A stretch of 64,000 nt of DNA from Xylogone sp. PMI_703 (GCA_021399445.1 JAJTUQ010000007.1:1302001-1366000); one strand, 5' to 3'. Counted from the first letter of the stretch, positions 1 through 12,506 are shown. A program made the numbers and translations. Notes: generated by a model from the sequence alone, not told the origin.

Positions 1-2
1 CC

Positions 3-257
3 GAACGCATCAGAGTGCTAGATAGCATTGTGATTACTAGGATCAGTATCAGTTTAACTAATATATGTACACAGTTCCGTAAGATTGCTAGTCCTCATGT
101 TTACAGTACAGCGTTCGACCTGGGGTATCATAAGTCATATGCCATCTATCTCTACTTTCTCATTGTAACGATCATGGCTACGCTTTTTTCGTGCCTCCTG
201 CTTAAGAGGGAGGATCACAGAATCGCCGCAGAATCACGGCAGCAACTGTATCAGTAG
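3..257 (+). CDS. C-terminal end of a membrane protein (partial, cut by window edge)
   Basis: An open frame runs from the window edge to TAG at 255-257. It encodes a Tyr/Phe-rich hydrophobic stretch (AIYLYFLIVTIMATLFSCLL) followed by a charged tail (KREDHRIAAESRQQLYQ). One transmembrane helix followed by a short basic/acidic cytoplasmic tail is what the last exon of a fungal MFS-type transporter usually looks like. The family cannot be fixed from 80 residues. The exon may start at an internal acceptor (for example after CAG near position 13) rather than at the edge. I see no stop or frameshift in the visible part. A chance open frame is possible. Confidence 0.4.
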   Translation, partial: ERIRVLDSIVITRISISLTNICTQFRKIASPHVYSTAFDLGYHKSYAIYLYFLIVTIMATLFSCLLLKREDHRIAAESRQQLYQ

Positions 258-1134
258 TATAAGAGTATCAAAAACCTGGTATAAGTAGTATAATTTTATA
301 AAATCTAGCTATTCATGCGTCCTATTTTTAATGCTTCGCTTCTTAAGTAGCAAAAAATAATAATAAGATCAATAAAGTTTAATTACAAGCAGTTTGATAT
401 TAGAATCTCAACACCTCACCTAGAGCGGAGTGAGGAAGAGTGATGAAAAAGATCCACAGCAACCTTGTAGATAAGGTTCATTTCAGAAAACGAGATCAAA
501 CTTTTTGGAGAGGAATTGAATAAGAAGAGGAAAGAGAAGAAAACACAAAAAGAAGAAGATGTGCAGGATGGGTGATATTTTCAAACCAACAGCAACAACC
601 AACAGACGAGAGGGCGTATACCTGCAGCTACTTCGTCCAGGCCTGGTGTCAACATAATATTAAAGTATAAGCAGCTAGGGAACTGGACATCTCGTCTGAT
701 CTGACATCCATTCAAGTCTTACAAGGTCCTGCTGCAGCTTAACTACTACTTAACCCTATCGATGTCGCCCCAGCCCCAGCTCGATGCAGTCCAGCGCCGT
801 CCTGCGCTAAGCCTCTTTCAGCGCGTCATCCAGCGATGGGGCTGATGGCAGGAACCGACAGGGCAGATCCCGGCCTACGCCCAAATACGTTCTGTCTACT
901 GTGCCATCGGGATAATATCAGAATAATTCCATCGTCAGCTTCTTCCCAATAAGCGAACTCCGAAAACCACTAGAACACCGAGCGGTCCCACTGCTAAACA
1001 GTCGTTGTTCCTATGATGCTTCGTAGTGGACAGCATATAAGTTCACCAAAATGTCTACAATATATGGATGCCGATGCACTTTAAGAGGATCTGTTCTGTC
1101 GTTGATCTGATACTACCCGATATAAGTTTTAGGT
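258..1134. other. Intergenic, no supported gene
   Basis: Purine-rich tracts lie at 420-560. A GC-richer patch at about 760-990 has, on the minus strand, a short coding-looking frame ending in SLDDALKEA and a stop, perhaps a decayed exon. Nothing longer can be supported. Confidence 0.4.
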
Positions 1135-1418
1135 TTGAGCTAAATACACTTGCACTTTAGCTCAGGCCTGTAAGCAGGCTAAAAGAGCCAACGGCCGTTG
1201 GGCGCTAGCCATAGAATACAGCCCATACAGTACAATGTAACTTATAGTCATAATTAGGCCTGTTTGTACGTTAACTCGCAGTTTATAGTGTATACTTCAG
1301 TGAGTAGTGCCTATAAGCACGCTGTAATGTCTGTGATTCAGGTAACCGAGGCCTAAAAAGGCGCTGGCGTCGGTCTTGGCAAGTGCATATAGCTAAAGTG
1401 CAAGTGTATTTAGCTCAA
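1135..1418. mobile_element. MITE-like element with perfect 28-bp terminal inverted repeats
   Basis: Positions 1135-1162 and 1391-1418 are perfect 28-bp inverted complements (outer end TTGAGCTAAATACACTTGCA). The 284-bp unit has no coding capacity. The flanking octamers TTTTAGGT (1127-1134) and TCTTAGTT (1419-1426) agree at 6 of 8 positions, which could be a decayed 8-bp target duplication as made by hAT elements; that assignment is inference. A further TIR-like piece (CTGTATTTGGCTCAGCC, about 1437-1453) lies just outside the right end and may be the remains of a neighbouring copy. Confidence 0.75.
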
Positions 1419-1539
1419 TCTTAGTTTAAAGTCTAACTGTATTTGGCTCAGCCTTAAATAAGTGAATCATCTCCTCCGCATGCACGTATGTGTATATCCC
1501 ATGCAAACTGTAGTATGTATAGAATTTAGAAAGTATTGT

Positions 1540-2362
1540 CTAAGATGCTGCTGGGACTGAAGAATTCAATATTATCATCTGATAATGTATGTAAAACATT
1601 GGAATTTCACTTACCAGTAAAAGAATATCCTGTTCCTGCGGGTTCTATCGCAGAAGGACCGTCCCCTTGTGACCATATAAGCGTCCCTGGATCTGTAAAA
1701 GAACCGTTGTCACTCCGCAATGTCGGATCAATTTTGAGAATTGTTTGCACGTTTGGATTTCTCGTTAGGGCCGGATGCTCGTAATTCCACCAAATATTGT
1801 CGCTCGGATCATCTCCAGGGTTACTTTTGGGTGTAAAGAAGTACACATCACCATTGCAAGTCTCTCCCATAGCCTGAGAATGTAATGCTGCCCACACCCA
1901 AAAAGGTGATTGTGTATCGGAAGTATTTGCAGGATCAGGGACTGCTAAGTTCGACAGGCTTTTGAGATATGTGCGCTGCGTCAACATAAACTCAGAGTCG
2001 AGACTCGTACTCCACACAACAGGACCGCGTCCAGAGGGCCGCTCGGAACAGTACCACTGAGAGGCTAGAACTTGACCTTGTCCACCTCCGAGGCCAAGAT
2101 AAAATAGACAATCCTTCTGTGGAAGGACATTGTAAGTATTGATATTCTGTACCAAAGCCTCCACAGTCCAAGTGTCACAGAGAGGAAGATCTCCAGTATC
2201 CCCTGAAGAAATACAGCCTCTCTTTGACAGACCTCCGTTGGCACGAGTAGCAAGTTCCGATGTTAAAAGAGGAAACGCTGTTACCTGCTGCAGAAGTAGG
2301 AGAGTAGCGGAGAGTAGAAAGACGAAGTATGCATTGAAGAACCTCATACTGGGTAACTCCAT
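1540..2362 (-). CDS. Small secreted protein of unknown function
   Basis: Two-exon model: 2362-1615, then a 58-nt intron with donor GTAAGT (1614) and acceptor TTCAG, then a 17-nt last exon ending in TAG at 1540. The frames add up. If the intron is retained, translation stops almost at once (TGA at 1607). The likeliest start is the second Met, six codons in, because the protein then opens as a clean signal peptide (MRFFNAYFVFLLSATLLLLQ...). A Lys-Arg site before the first Cys suggests Kex2 processing. The mature part is about 200 aa with several Cys and Trp residues and two sequons (NTS, NGS). I do not recognise the family with certainty. It is divergently transcribed from the chitinase gene at 3276 across about 0.9 kb. 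Confidence 0.7.
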
Positions 2363-3275
2363 TTTGGTAATTCAGGATATATAGGAGGTTAGCAACAATG
2401 TTGTTGAAGTTCACCATATGTATGGCAACTTTCCCCCAAGTATTTATGATCCATATCTGCCCTGTATGACAGCCTCACCTTCTCGCAACTCTCTGGTCCA
2501 GCTATTTAGTTCAGTAAGCACTAGTTCTCCATGTGTATGTAACTATACGTTATAAATTTGAGTATTTTTACTGCCAATTCCGAGTAGACTCATATCGTAC
2601 AGTTTTTCTCTCAGATTTACTCCGTATTCCGATATTCAGCTTTACGTGATAGATAATACCGCGGTAAGTATTAGAGTGGATCATCTACTGAGCAGGCCCA
2701 CAGTGGAAATTAGAACAACAGCATATTGCGTATTGGTTCGGTCCTTAGCCCATGGTTTTAATAACTCATGGCCTGACAGGGTTCGTATTAGAAGAGCATG
2801 CCTTTCAAACTCGGAACTCGGTTAACCCGAGTATAATTATCAAGACTCGTTGTAGTAATTATAGATTAAGTGGCTTTTTACTGTAAGCGTTAGCTGCGGT
2901 AAAGGTGAGGTTTGCCTAGTGAGCGAGCGAGTGAGCCCTAGGTGGTCCTATTAGAGATCTATTATTGAAGAATAGTTCAAGTGAGAATTTGTACTCCGAA
3001 CTCCGAAGCATTAGAGATATCACTCCATGCGTAGATATGCAGTCCTCAATATTGTAGTCGGCTGATTTTTATGGAGACAATGTCAGTGGCGACCCGGATC
3101 AGACACTGCGATATAGTTTTATGATGGAAATTAGTAAAGGCTACTTCGTGATTTAGAAACTAATTTCTGACGTGAGAAGAGCATAGAAACTTCACATTCA
3201 AAAGCGAACTAAGAAACTTACTTATACTGAGGGTTTACTTCCATTAAGCAGCACCTCACACGCTCTTCAATCACC
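2363..3275. other. Divergent intergenic region between the secreted protein and chitinase genes
   Basis: It must hold both promoters. No clear TATA box was chosen. A GAGC-rich low-complexity patch lies near 2920-2940. No gene was seen. Confidence 0.5.
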
Positions 3276-6200
3276 ATGAACTCTCACTCTTTGAGAGTCA
3301 TGCTGGGAATTCTTACAATCATTACCTTAACTATTACCGCATTTCGACTATCACAGTCGACTATCACTCAGAACTCTTTCCCGGCTGGACGAAGTTTACA
3401 TGCCCCCGAATTTGAAAGTAAGTCTCAATGGTTATACTGCTTAGACAGTTTAATAGCGAGGTTTCATAATATACATCGGCTTATGTACGCGCTATCCTAT
3501 TTAGGCATAGGTGGAACTTATTTGACACGGAGGCAGGGCCCAGAGGGTGGTGGCCCAGAGACTTGTGGAGTGGGTAATGAGTGCGCAGACGGCAGGTACG
3601 TGCTAAGCGTGTGTGGTTGGTTTTAAGCCCTACCGGCTTCCCAAGACAAGTCGAAGCATCTCCGAACAAGTACTTGATTTGAGTCTCTATGAATCAGTAG
3701 TTTCAATTCAAAACAGTTAATGTATTTGCTTGATAACTAATTGCTTATAACTATACATAGTTGCTGTGGTAATGATGGCGTATGCGGTTACGGACCCCAA
3801 TATTGCGGGAGCGGCAATTGCACCTCGAATTGCGATGCTACGGCAATGTGTGGCATGTATAGTGCAGGTGGCAATGTTTCATGTGGTATGAAGCTATGTT
3901 GCTCATTGTAAGGCCTCAATTCCCTTCCCATAAGACGATACTGATCTTCGATAGTCACGGCTGGTGTGGGTATGAAATGCCTTCTTCCCGCTCCCTGACC
4001 TTCTCTTCAAAACCAAAGAGCTATTTTCCTGCCCTGGGGAATATAGATATCAATCCAGTAACTTCATAATTTTAACATTTGTTCATAGGACCGATGCTGC
4101 CCACTGCGGCGATCCCGACCCAAATGGATTAGAGCCTTGTCAAGAAGGATTTGGGGCTTGTGCTATCACACCTCCTCCCTCTTGTGGTGCAAGTGGCTCA
4201 AGCAATGGTAGAACCATAGCCTACTACCAATCTTCTAATGTACGCACTCGCCTATGCAACCGGATTGACCCGGCACATATCAACACTACGGGTCTCACCC
4301 ATCTATACTTCGCATTTGCGAGTATCGATCCTACTTCCTTTGCTATAGTGCCCGCCGATCCAGGCGATGTGCCTATGTATTCGGAATTCACCGCGTTGCA
4401 GACACCGGCCTTAGAAACGTGGATTGCTGTTGGCGGGTTTGACTTCAGTGATGCGGCGGCAGCGACTCACACAACATGGTAGGCTTACTCTGAGGGACAA
4501 GAATTCCACTATTTTGACACACGCTAATGCTCCAACAGGAGCGACTTATCATCGACTGCTAGTAATCGTGCAGCATTCATATCCTCTTTGCTGGCCTTCA
4601 TGCAAGAGTATGGATTTCAAGGTGTAGATCTTGATTGGGAATACCCGGCAAACCCTGATAGAGGTGGCGGGCCTGCTGATACTGAAAACTATGTTGCACT
4701 AGTTCGGGAAATGCGAGCCCAGTTTGGGGGTCAGTATGGTATTAGTCTGACCTTAGCTCCAGATATCACGTATATTACAGGATTCGATGCTATAGGGATG
4801 CAACCTTTTGTTGACTGGTTTGGCTTTATGGCGTATGATCTTCACGGCTTTTGGGACGCTGCAAATCCAACGCTTGGAGCAGTCGTACGCGGACAAACCA
4901 ACATTCAAGAAATCTTCAACGACACGCTTCCTCTCTGGTTCGATGGACTTGATCCTGGAAAGATCAATTTCGGTCTTGCCTACTATGGTCGAGGCTATAC
5001 GCTTCAGAGCTCAACTTGTAATACTCTTGGCTGCCCATTCTTAGCTGGAAGCGAGCCCGGAACTTGCACTAATTACGTTGGAGTCATGTCTCTCATTGAG
5101 ATTGAGACGTTGATTCAAGAACAGGGACTTGTTCCTGAGCTCCTTAACGACATAGCTATGAAACAGATTACGTGGGGGAACCAATGGATTGCTTATGATG
5201 ATGCAGATACCTTTGTTTTAAAGAAACAATTCGCCGATGGCTTGTGTTTTGGTGGGACTATGATTTGGAGTATTGATTATAACTCCGGCGTTGGCGAGTA
5301 AGGTTTGCATTCCTCGCCCCTGGTATCACTAACGGTTGTTAATAGTGGCTCTATTCCCTCAAATCCCAACGCTGTTAACACCACTGACGGTACCTGCGGA
5401 ATTGACTATGGTGGGACAGTTTGTGGAGACTGGCCCCAAGGGAGCTGCTGTTCGAGCGCTGGGTATTGTGGCAATACTACAGCACATTGCGGTTCTGGGT
5501 GCCAATCTGGCCCTTGTGTTATTGGAGGTAATACCACGGATGGCACCTGCGGGTCTGCATATCATAATACACTTTGCGGGGATTGGCCTCAAGGTAGTTG
5601 TTGCTCGAGTGCTGGGTATTGTGGCAATACTCCAGCACACTGTGGTAGCGGCTGTCAATCCGGTCCTTGTACTGCTGGAGGAGACACAACAGATGGCACA
5701 TGCGGAGTAAACTTTGGCAATACGGTCTGTGGTAACTGGCCGCAAGGGAGCTGTTGTTCAAGTGCTGGGTACTGCGGCAATACTACAGCACACTGCGGTG
5801 ATGGCTGCCAATCTGGGCCTTGTCTCAATGGCGGTAGTGGAGGTAGTCCAACTACGCCAGGGCAGTACCAGCCCAGCGCATTTGGAAGCCCTGATGAAGC
5901 AGCAATTAACGCCATTACATGCACATCCCTGGCACCGGCAGCTACCTTCACAATTACGAGTGAGCTTCGTCACCCCATTTTGCTTTGATTTAATTCTGCG
6001 AAGTCATGGTTTTTTATTATGCAAGAAGCTAACCATGCCCTCATCACCGTTTAGACCCCTGTGCAACCGAGATTGCTGGAATTCCAGCGTCTGGCGATTC
6101 CAACATACCAATCGGCCCTCTTACTTCCAATCGTTGCGACCTGATGCGTTTACTTACGCAGACATGTGGTGGTTCGGGCGGCACACTTGGTAATCCGATA

Positions 6201-8239
6201 TTGCTCCCAGCTGGACAGCCTGCTCCTGTCGACATTATGCTTCCCCCTGGCTTCATAATTCCTAATGGTATCCACTTTACCTCACGGGAAGGCGATGTTA
6301 TCACTAGCGGAGAACAGCTTGTGAAACAAGAAGCGATTCCTGCTGGTACACCATTCAGCACCGATCTCATCATCCCAAGAGATACCAGTCTAACCGACGA
6401 AGAAGACGAGAACGAGTCCGATTTCGACGATTACGTTACTGTTATTATCACTAATACGATCTGGAGTGAAACAACCATGACTGTTGGTTGTCCATTCCCA
6501 TGCGTTATCATCTTTCCGCCGACAATCTATCCAGCTATCACGCCGACTCCTGTAACATTGTCGACAACGATATCTTCTACCCCTTTTACAACCGTAGTGA
6601 CCCCCTCGGTAGTGACCAGTCCATCAATAACGATACCCCCGATTACGCTACCAAACTACCTCACCGCTCAGGCTCCACTTACTCGCAGCCCAAAATTTGG
6701 ACCACTGAGGTGGCCACTGGGAAAGTACAATATTGGATGTCCAAAGATATTTTTCGGATTGATAACGTTGTGCCCTCCGGATGGCCCTCAACCTGGACTT
6801 AACTTCAACTTGCCTCCCGGCCCCTCAATCACTGCACCACCCCGCCCAATTATTATCACAAACGGTCCAGTTGACCCTAACAAAGGATCAACTGAAACCA
6901 AATCAACAAGAGAATCAACGTCAAAATCGAGTTCTGGGCAGGAATGTTCAACACACACTGCAACAGTGTGCACAGAGTATATTAGCAGCTTTTCAAGTTC
7001 TGGCATGGCATCTTCTTCAACTATCACTGAGGTACGTTGTCTCTAACAAAACCCGACCGATTTTAAATCACTAATTTGCTGTTCAAGACTGTTTGTCAGC
7101 CCACCGAAGGTTGTTCTGTAGAAGCTTCAACTAGCACTATGACAGTATCGACTACGTGCCCCGCTTGTGCTGTACTGAATATTCCAAATTTTAGCACGAT
7201 CACAGCAACTCAGTTACCTTTTACGATTCCGACGGGGGATACTACTATTTTCCTTGATCAACCAACTGGCAGCGGCGGAGGGGGTGTAAGTAGTTCAAAA
7301 AGCTTACCGTCCACAAAAGGGACAGCAACACTAAGCCCTAGCTCATCGACCTCAAAGGAGGCAGCAACACCAACACCCAGCCCATTCGCATTTTCTTTTG
7401 GTGTGAGTCAAACTCATGGTGACCCGTTGGTGCCGAATTATGAGATCTATTTCTATGTTGGCACCGATCCAAGGCCGGCTGCCAATGCTTTCGATGGCTG
7501 GTGTAACATCTCTCCCTCTGCAGGGTATCCAGTGACTGAGTTAAGGGATGATATGTCAATTCCGCCAACGGATGCAGCGATACCAAGAACCGTGAATGGA
7601 GATTGCGACTACTATCTGGATACAGCTGAATATTGGCATTCAATATCAGATGATAGTATCATTGGTCATGTCGATTGCCCGGAGATGCCGAATGCCGCCA
7701 AATGCTTCAAGACCGCTGCATCCGTGAGTTCATACAACTGTTTGCCAGGAGATACTTTCGGAACCTGGTATTTCTACTGCAATTCAGGAGCCCAACCAGC
7801 TTCTGGCTACGCAGACACCCTTGGTTTTGACTTTGCCGTTGTTGATGTCATCAACAGCGATACATACTCCAGCTACCTCTTATTCGATTTCAATGGAACA
7901 GATCCTGAACCGGGGCAACAGCCACCCGATTACGGATGGTGCTATCAACCTACTACCTCAATATTCAACCCTCATCCGGATAAGGATACTGATCTGATTA
8001 CCCCACCAACTACTGTAACTGGAATCTCCACCCACGAGATGAAAAATTGTAACTACACCCAGGATGAAACTCAAAATTGGAGCGATGTTTGGGATAACGA
8101 AATCATTGGACATATTGACTGTCCCGGTAAGCCAGATATGGCCAAATGCTTCAAAACTCAGAGTCAACAGTCAAGTTTTACCTGCCCTGATGGTGTAGGA
8201 ACTAATGGAACTTGGTTCTTTTATTGCATGTGGCAGTAA
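3276..8239 (+). CDS. Killer-toxin-type class V (GH18) chitinase with hevein repeats and a long Cys/Pro/Thr-rich tail
   Basis: A secreted chitin hydrolase. Nine exons: 3276-3417, 3511-3595 (or from 3505), 3761-3907, 3955-3969, 4089-4478, 4539-5297, 5346-5959, 6055-7031, 7088-8239. The sum is 4,281 nt, about 1,426 aa. All introns are GT-AG. The order is: signal peptide, a Cys-rich chitin-binding segment, a GH18 barrel with the catalytic motif VDLDWEYP (catalytic Glu near residue 294), three hevein-like CBM18 modules, then a tail of about 740 aa. The fourth exon is only 15 nt; it supplies HGWCG and restores the Cys-rich domain. The tail holds a Cys-rich block (RCDLMRLLTQTC), Pro/Thr-rich spacers and two copies of a module with IIGHxDCP and AKCFK. 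The tail recurs in the gene at 35886-41712. GH18 activity is established family knowledge; the tail's function is unknown. All catalytic motifs look intact. Confidence 0.88.
5379..5828 (+). repeat. Three tandem hevein-type (CBM18) chitin-binding repeats
   Basis: Three units of about 50 codons each follow the pattern TTDGTCG...CGDWPQGSCCSS..GYCGNT..HCG.GCQSGPC. The eight-Cys hevein signature is visible in each. They are highly similar at the DNA level, suggesting recent tandem duplication or homogenisation. Confidence 0.9.
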
Positions 8240-8978
8240 CATTTGATGTATCTTATCACTCTTATAGAAATGTCTTTAGCCTTACTGTACTAGGAGCTAA
8301 CTAATATAGTATCAGTCATTAAGCGATATATCAAAATGTTTCTTTTTTATTCTGTATAGATAATATATTCAAAATTAAATTAGCTAGCGGGTTTAAGGGG
8401 CTAGAGGTAATTAATAGTTTACGGAGTACGTAAGAGCCACTTACCTGCGTGGTAAAAAGTCAGAGCACCCAATGAGATCCGGCCAAGGTTAAGCTCTACG
8501 CCAGTTGTCAAAATTGGTGGCTTTTTTAATCAATCTGCATTACTACTGTTTCAGCGGATGACACGCTGACGGAAATCACTCTGTTTACAACGCCGGATTA
8601 ATACAACCAGGGATAGAAACTGGAAGCCACGCGGCCGCTCAGTTCTCGTATATTTGAGATATTGTGGTATACGCCTTCCTAGACCGCAATTTTCGGTATC
8701 CAATGCCAAATTGAAATTCTGACGCAAATTTGATTATGCAGTAGCTCCTAGTAAATAGCAATTTACAGTGTCTTGGTATTTCTGGTGCTTACTCTTTCAT
8801 CCATTGCTTCTAGATTGTAATATAGTGGTCGCCAGTTCTTGGTTCCGCAGCAGTACCCCCATAATGAGTGATCCTATAGGAAAGTAGTACCAAGACAATC
8901 CAGATATTGCGCAGGATTTATGAAATAATACAATAAATTTTGTTTCGTCCTTGATATATACAATCCCTATGTACAGTT
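8240..8978. other. Convergent intergenic region
   Basis: It lies between the 3' ends of the chitinase and PTR2 genes. No coding or structured feature was recognised. Confidence 0.5.
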
Positions 8979-10984
8979 CTATTGCTTCTCGCGATCCTCA
9001 TTGTTCGCGACCTGAGAAGTGTTCATAGAGTAGACGCGATCGGGATTATTTAGCTCCTCGTCCACGTCATCATACTTTGAGAACAAGAGCCAAAACGGTG
9101 GTCCTGAGATAGCCATGATGACAGCAAGTGCAATGTACATGTACATGACTTTGGGGTTCGTGGTGACTGGTGATAACGCCATGCCCAACGCCGAGCCTAC
9201 CCCCGCAGTCAGTTGTCGCAATGCCTGCACCAGGCTTCGCATATCTCTGGGTGCTTTCGAGTAACTATACTCAGACAGTGTAGCGAAGCCCAAGATCTCA
9301 GACAAGGCCAATATGAAGTAGATAGGCGTCTGCAACCACACCGAGATGTTGTTAGGGATTCTACCTCCGTCAGATGCAGGACACTCTAGTGGTGCTTCGT
9401 AACAAGGTTCGGTATTGTAGATGAGCTTCTGCACTACTGCTGCGAATACCATAGCTCCCGCCATGGTTATGAATGCAGTCGTCATACGAGCGATGGGGCC
9501 GAACTGAATCTTGAACTTGTTTTTCAGCGTTGGGTACAGAATATTCTGGATGATTGGCCCAAGGAGCACGCCAGCAATTGGATTCAGAGCTTGAATTGTG
9601 TCATTTGGGATTCCGTCAAGTCGCATTTGGCCCGCTTGAGAGATCAGATTGTTGGAGATCTGGTTGATGCAGAGGTAAAAGACGACGAAGCATGCCCTGA
9701 TATTATTTCAGTTAGTATACGAAATACCGAAATGGACGGTGATACTAACATGACACGGCAGGCAAGAAGACCACATTTCATTTCGGCAATGAAATTATCA
9801 CTCCATGAGACCGCCTTTCCATATCGCTCCAGTTGGTACCCGGGCTTTGCGAAATCTAACTTAAATCCACCCTTCGCAGAGTATGCCAGGACTTTGGTTG
9901 CCTGTAGAAGTACGTTGCCCTTAGGTGAGAGTTTGACTCAATGATGTTAGCAGAAGAAAGGGTTCTTAGCGTGAAGAGATTAATATACCGAACTCTTTTG
10001 ACCAGATTACCATCAAAGCAATCCCAATCCAGAATGAACAAAGTGGTAGAAGAAATGCTGCCCAGAAGCCTCGATATTTCTCCAGATAAGTGGTAGCTAT
10101 CAGAGACAAACTTCCAATATTGGTAAGCCTACAACAGACCGGTTACAATCGTTTAAACCTTGAGGGTTGGATTTCTTCATTAACTCACCAGTAGAATAGA
10201 TTATATATATACTGAATTGTTAAAGTGCGATCAGCTATAACTCGTTCACCTTTGTTGGTAACAATCAGCTGGGGGGCGAGTTGCGTGTACTGATCACCTG
10301 TTTATCAAATGAACAATGCAAATAATGAACAGGGAGGAAGGAATAGTACCTATAAATGGTGAGATTGTTGCTTTGACGCCTCCACTACCTAAAGCTATTA
10401 AGACCATAGAGCAAGCTAGCCCTCCAATTTTCCCTGGTCGGGTAACTAGCTCCGGAAGTGATGTAACGAATAGTACAATGCATCCGCAGAGATATAGACT
10501 TACAACTGGCGTGGTTAGCGGACTGAAATTATGAGAGGGAAAGAAAAACAAAAAAGAGAACGGACTGCGTACAAGAAACTAACGCAAAGCGTGTTATAAC
10601 GGCCAAGCCAAGCATCCGAAAGGATCGCAAATGGCAGAGGCGTCAGAAAAGAGAAGAAGTAAAATGCGTTGTAAAGGTTGGTAGAAATGGACTGCCCGAG
10701 CCCAAGCTCACCCGGTACAGCGAGACTTGGAAGATTTTGCATATAATTCTCTTTGGTGATATCAGTTTCCTATTCATCCATGTACCGAGATAAAAAGAAT
10801 GAAAGAAATTCCTACGCCATGGAGCTGTGATACCGTAATATGTGAATCGTTCTGCAGCGCCGATCATTAAAGCTATCCAGGCGATGCGCGGGATCGAGTC
10901 GACAACATGGCGCAGCGTTTTGATCTCTTCTTCGGTAGCATCACGACGCACATTTTCATCCTTTAGCATTGCCTCTGTTGTCAT
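8979..10984 (-). CDS. PTR2-type proton-coupled di/tripeptide transporter (POT family, MFS)
   Basis: A plasma-membrane H+/oligopeptide symporter. Seven exons on the minus strand: 10984-10816, 10750-10573, 10522-10350, 10297-10189, 10128-9989, 9936-9750, 9696-8979. They sum to 558 codons with phases that match at every junction. Diagnostic stretches are ERFTYYG in the first helix, AFYFFSFLTPLPFAILSDAW, LGSGGVKATISPFIGDQ (the POT signature region), QYIYNLFYW and NQISNNLISQAGQM. The length of 557 aa is usual for fungal PTR2. The third exon adds a few residues (PLTTPVV) between LCVSF and SLYLCGC that I do not expect in homologues, so the donor at 10572 is the least certain splice site. No disruption was seen. 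Confidence 0.88.
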
Positions 10985-12506
10985 ATCTACCGACTCAAAT
11001 ATTGCTTGATGGGGAAGAACAGATCTCTCTGCCTCAAAGCGCGTCTTATTTTTGTAGTTTTGGCTCAGAATCTATTGAGATTTTGTCTGTCTGTACAGTA
11101 ACATCAATCTGTCAGTAGGGTGGGCTAACTTACTAAATTTATCATAATTGTTGTCAATCTTGTTGTAGCTGGTGTTATGAAGTAGCGTACTTTTGAGACC
11201 TATCTTTTCTAAATAAGGGAATCAATGGCAATTGATTGTTATTTCTCATGTGGGCAACGAATCCGTGAAATATCTTGTTATAAAATATATACCAACATGT
11301 ACGCGCCGGCGCACACGGTAGAGGGACCAAGGGTTGTACCATTCTTGAATTTTACTCCGAACGCGAACTTCAGCAGGACGAATTAGATAAGTGGAGCCCA
11401 TCAAGCAAAGACATGTTAGTTGCTATTACTGCTGGGCATATTGGTGTGGCATGCAGTACATGTGATAGAAATGAGGTCGTAGAATTTCCTATAGGCATAT
11501 AAAAATGTTGGAGCCCAATTTAAATTCCCGCTCCACATTAGCTATAGTACCTTGCCTACCGAATCAACCCTTCCAGAAGAGCGCCACAAGTCGAATGACG
11601 TTGTTCGGAAGCGACTTGAGGCCTGATAGAAATTGTGTCAAGAATTGGTGTAAAGATAAGGCCTCTTGTTGATGTAATAAGGGATTGTCCGTTGCATACT
11701 TCCTGTAGGGATTCTCGGCCTTAGAGGTTATACACTCTACAGACTCTCTCTAACTGGACAGATCAGTTCTAGGTTTCGGCATAACGTAAAATCTAGGTTC
11801 GGAGTACAAGGATCTCTAGGTGGTTTAGTGGGTCTCGGGATTTACTTAATTTGGGTTCTTGCCAACTTAGTAGGCGAGAGGAGATAGGCTCTAATAGGAA
11901 GTCGGTTCAGAATTCAACTTAAGCGTTACAGCTGATTCTATACACGATCACAGCGTTGTTCAAAGTTTATAGTTATACTTCAGTGTACAGGTAACACTTT
12001 GACATCGATCATGATGCAGGATGCTGCATGCGATGGATTAAAGCATTGCTTGGAAATACGATACTTTGGGGAATTCCGTCATATTAATGTGAACTCCGGA
12101 GGAAAGAACTTGGCACTAAAGGGGCCGTTGTACTTCTTGGCTTATGAAAAATTTCTCAAGTTTGGATTACAGAGCAAGAGTAATAGCCTTAATTCCTTAC
12201 ACAGTAGTAACCATCGACTACGTCAACGGCTAGCTGATACTGGGCCTGTCACCACCAGCATCCATATTCCGCCAGTTAATGTTACTAGCCACCTTTCAGC
12301 TTATCATTATTATTGGATGGCCCGATAGCAAGTCAGCTCTTCTCGATACCGAGAGCTTTTAAGACCCTGTGATACAATATATATAGAATTATCTTCCTCT
12401 TGCCACACACTTCTCTTGTATATACCAGTGACCATTCTCCTGCATTATATATAGCAGTCGCCGTCCAGTTCAGATACAAGTCCATTCTAGAGCGTCAAAG
12501 CCCACG
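10985..12506. other. Intergenic, no supported gene
   Basis: About 1.5 kb holding the promoter of the PTR2 gene on the right of that gene and of the cupin gene further on. Short open frames (for example 11999-12328 +) lack any recognisable domain. Confidence 0.45.
12378..12385 (+). promoter_or_regulatory. Possible TATA element upstream of the cupin gene
   Basis: TATATATA about 120 bp before the ATG at 12507, followed by a second TATA-like run near 12450. Placement is plausible for a fungal core promoter with a long leader. Evidence is sequence only. Confidence 0.3.

Noticed and set aside
5379..5828. Regularly spaced repeats as a CRISPR-like array
   Set aside because: Coding hevein modules of a eukaryotic gene with no spacer structure. 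No cas genes. The same holds for the FG-GAP array.
5359..5973. Long open frames on other frames and on the minus strand across the hevein repeats
   Set aside because: They arise from the repeated, Cys/Gly-rich coding sequence of the chitinase and have no own start context or domain.
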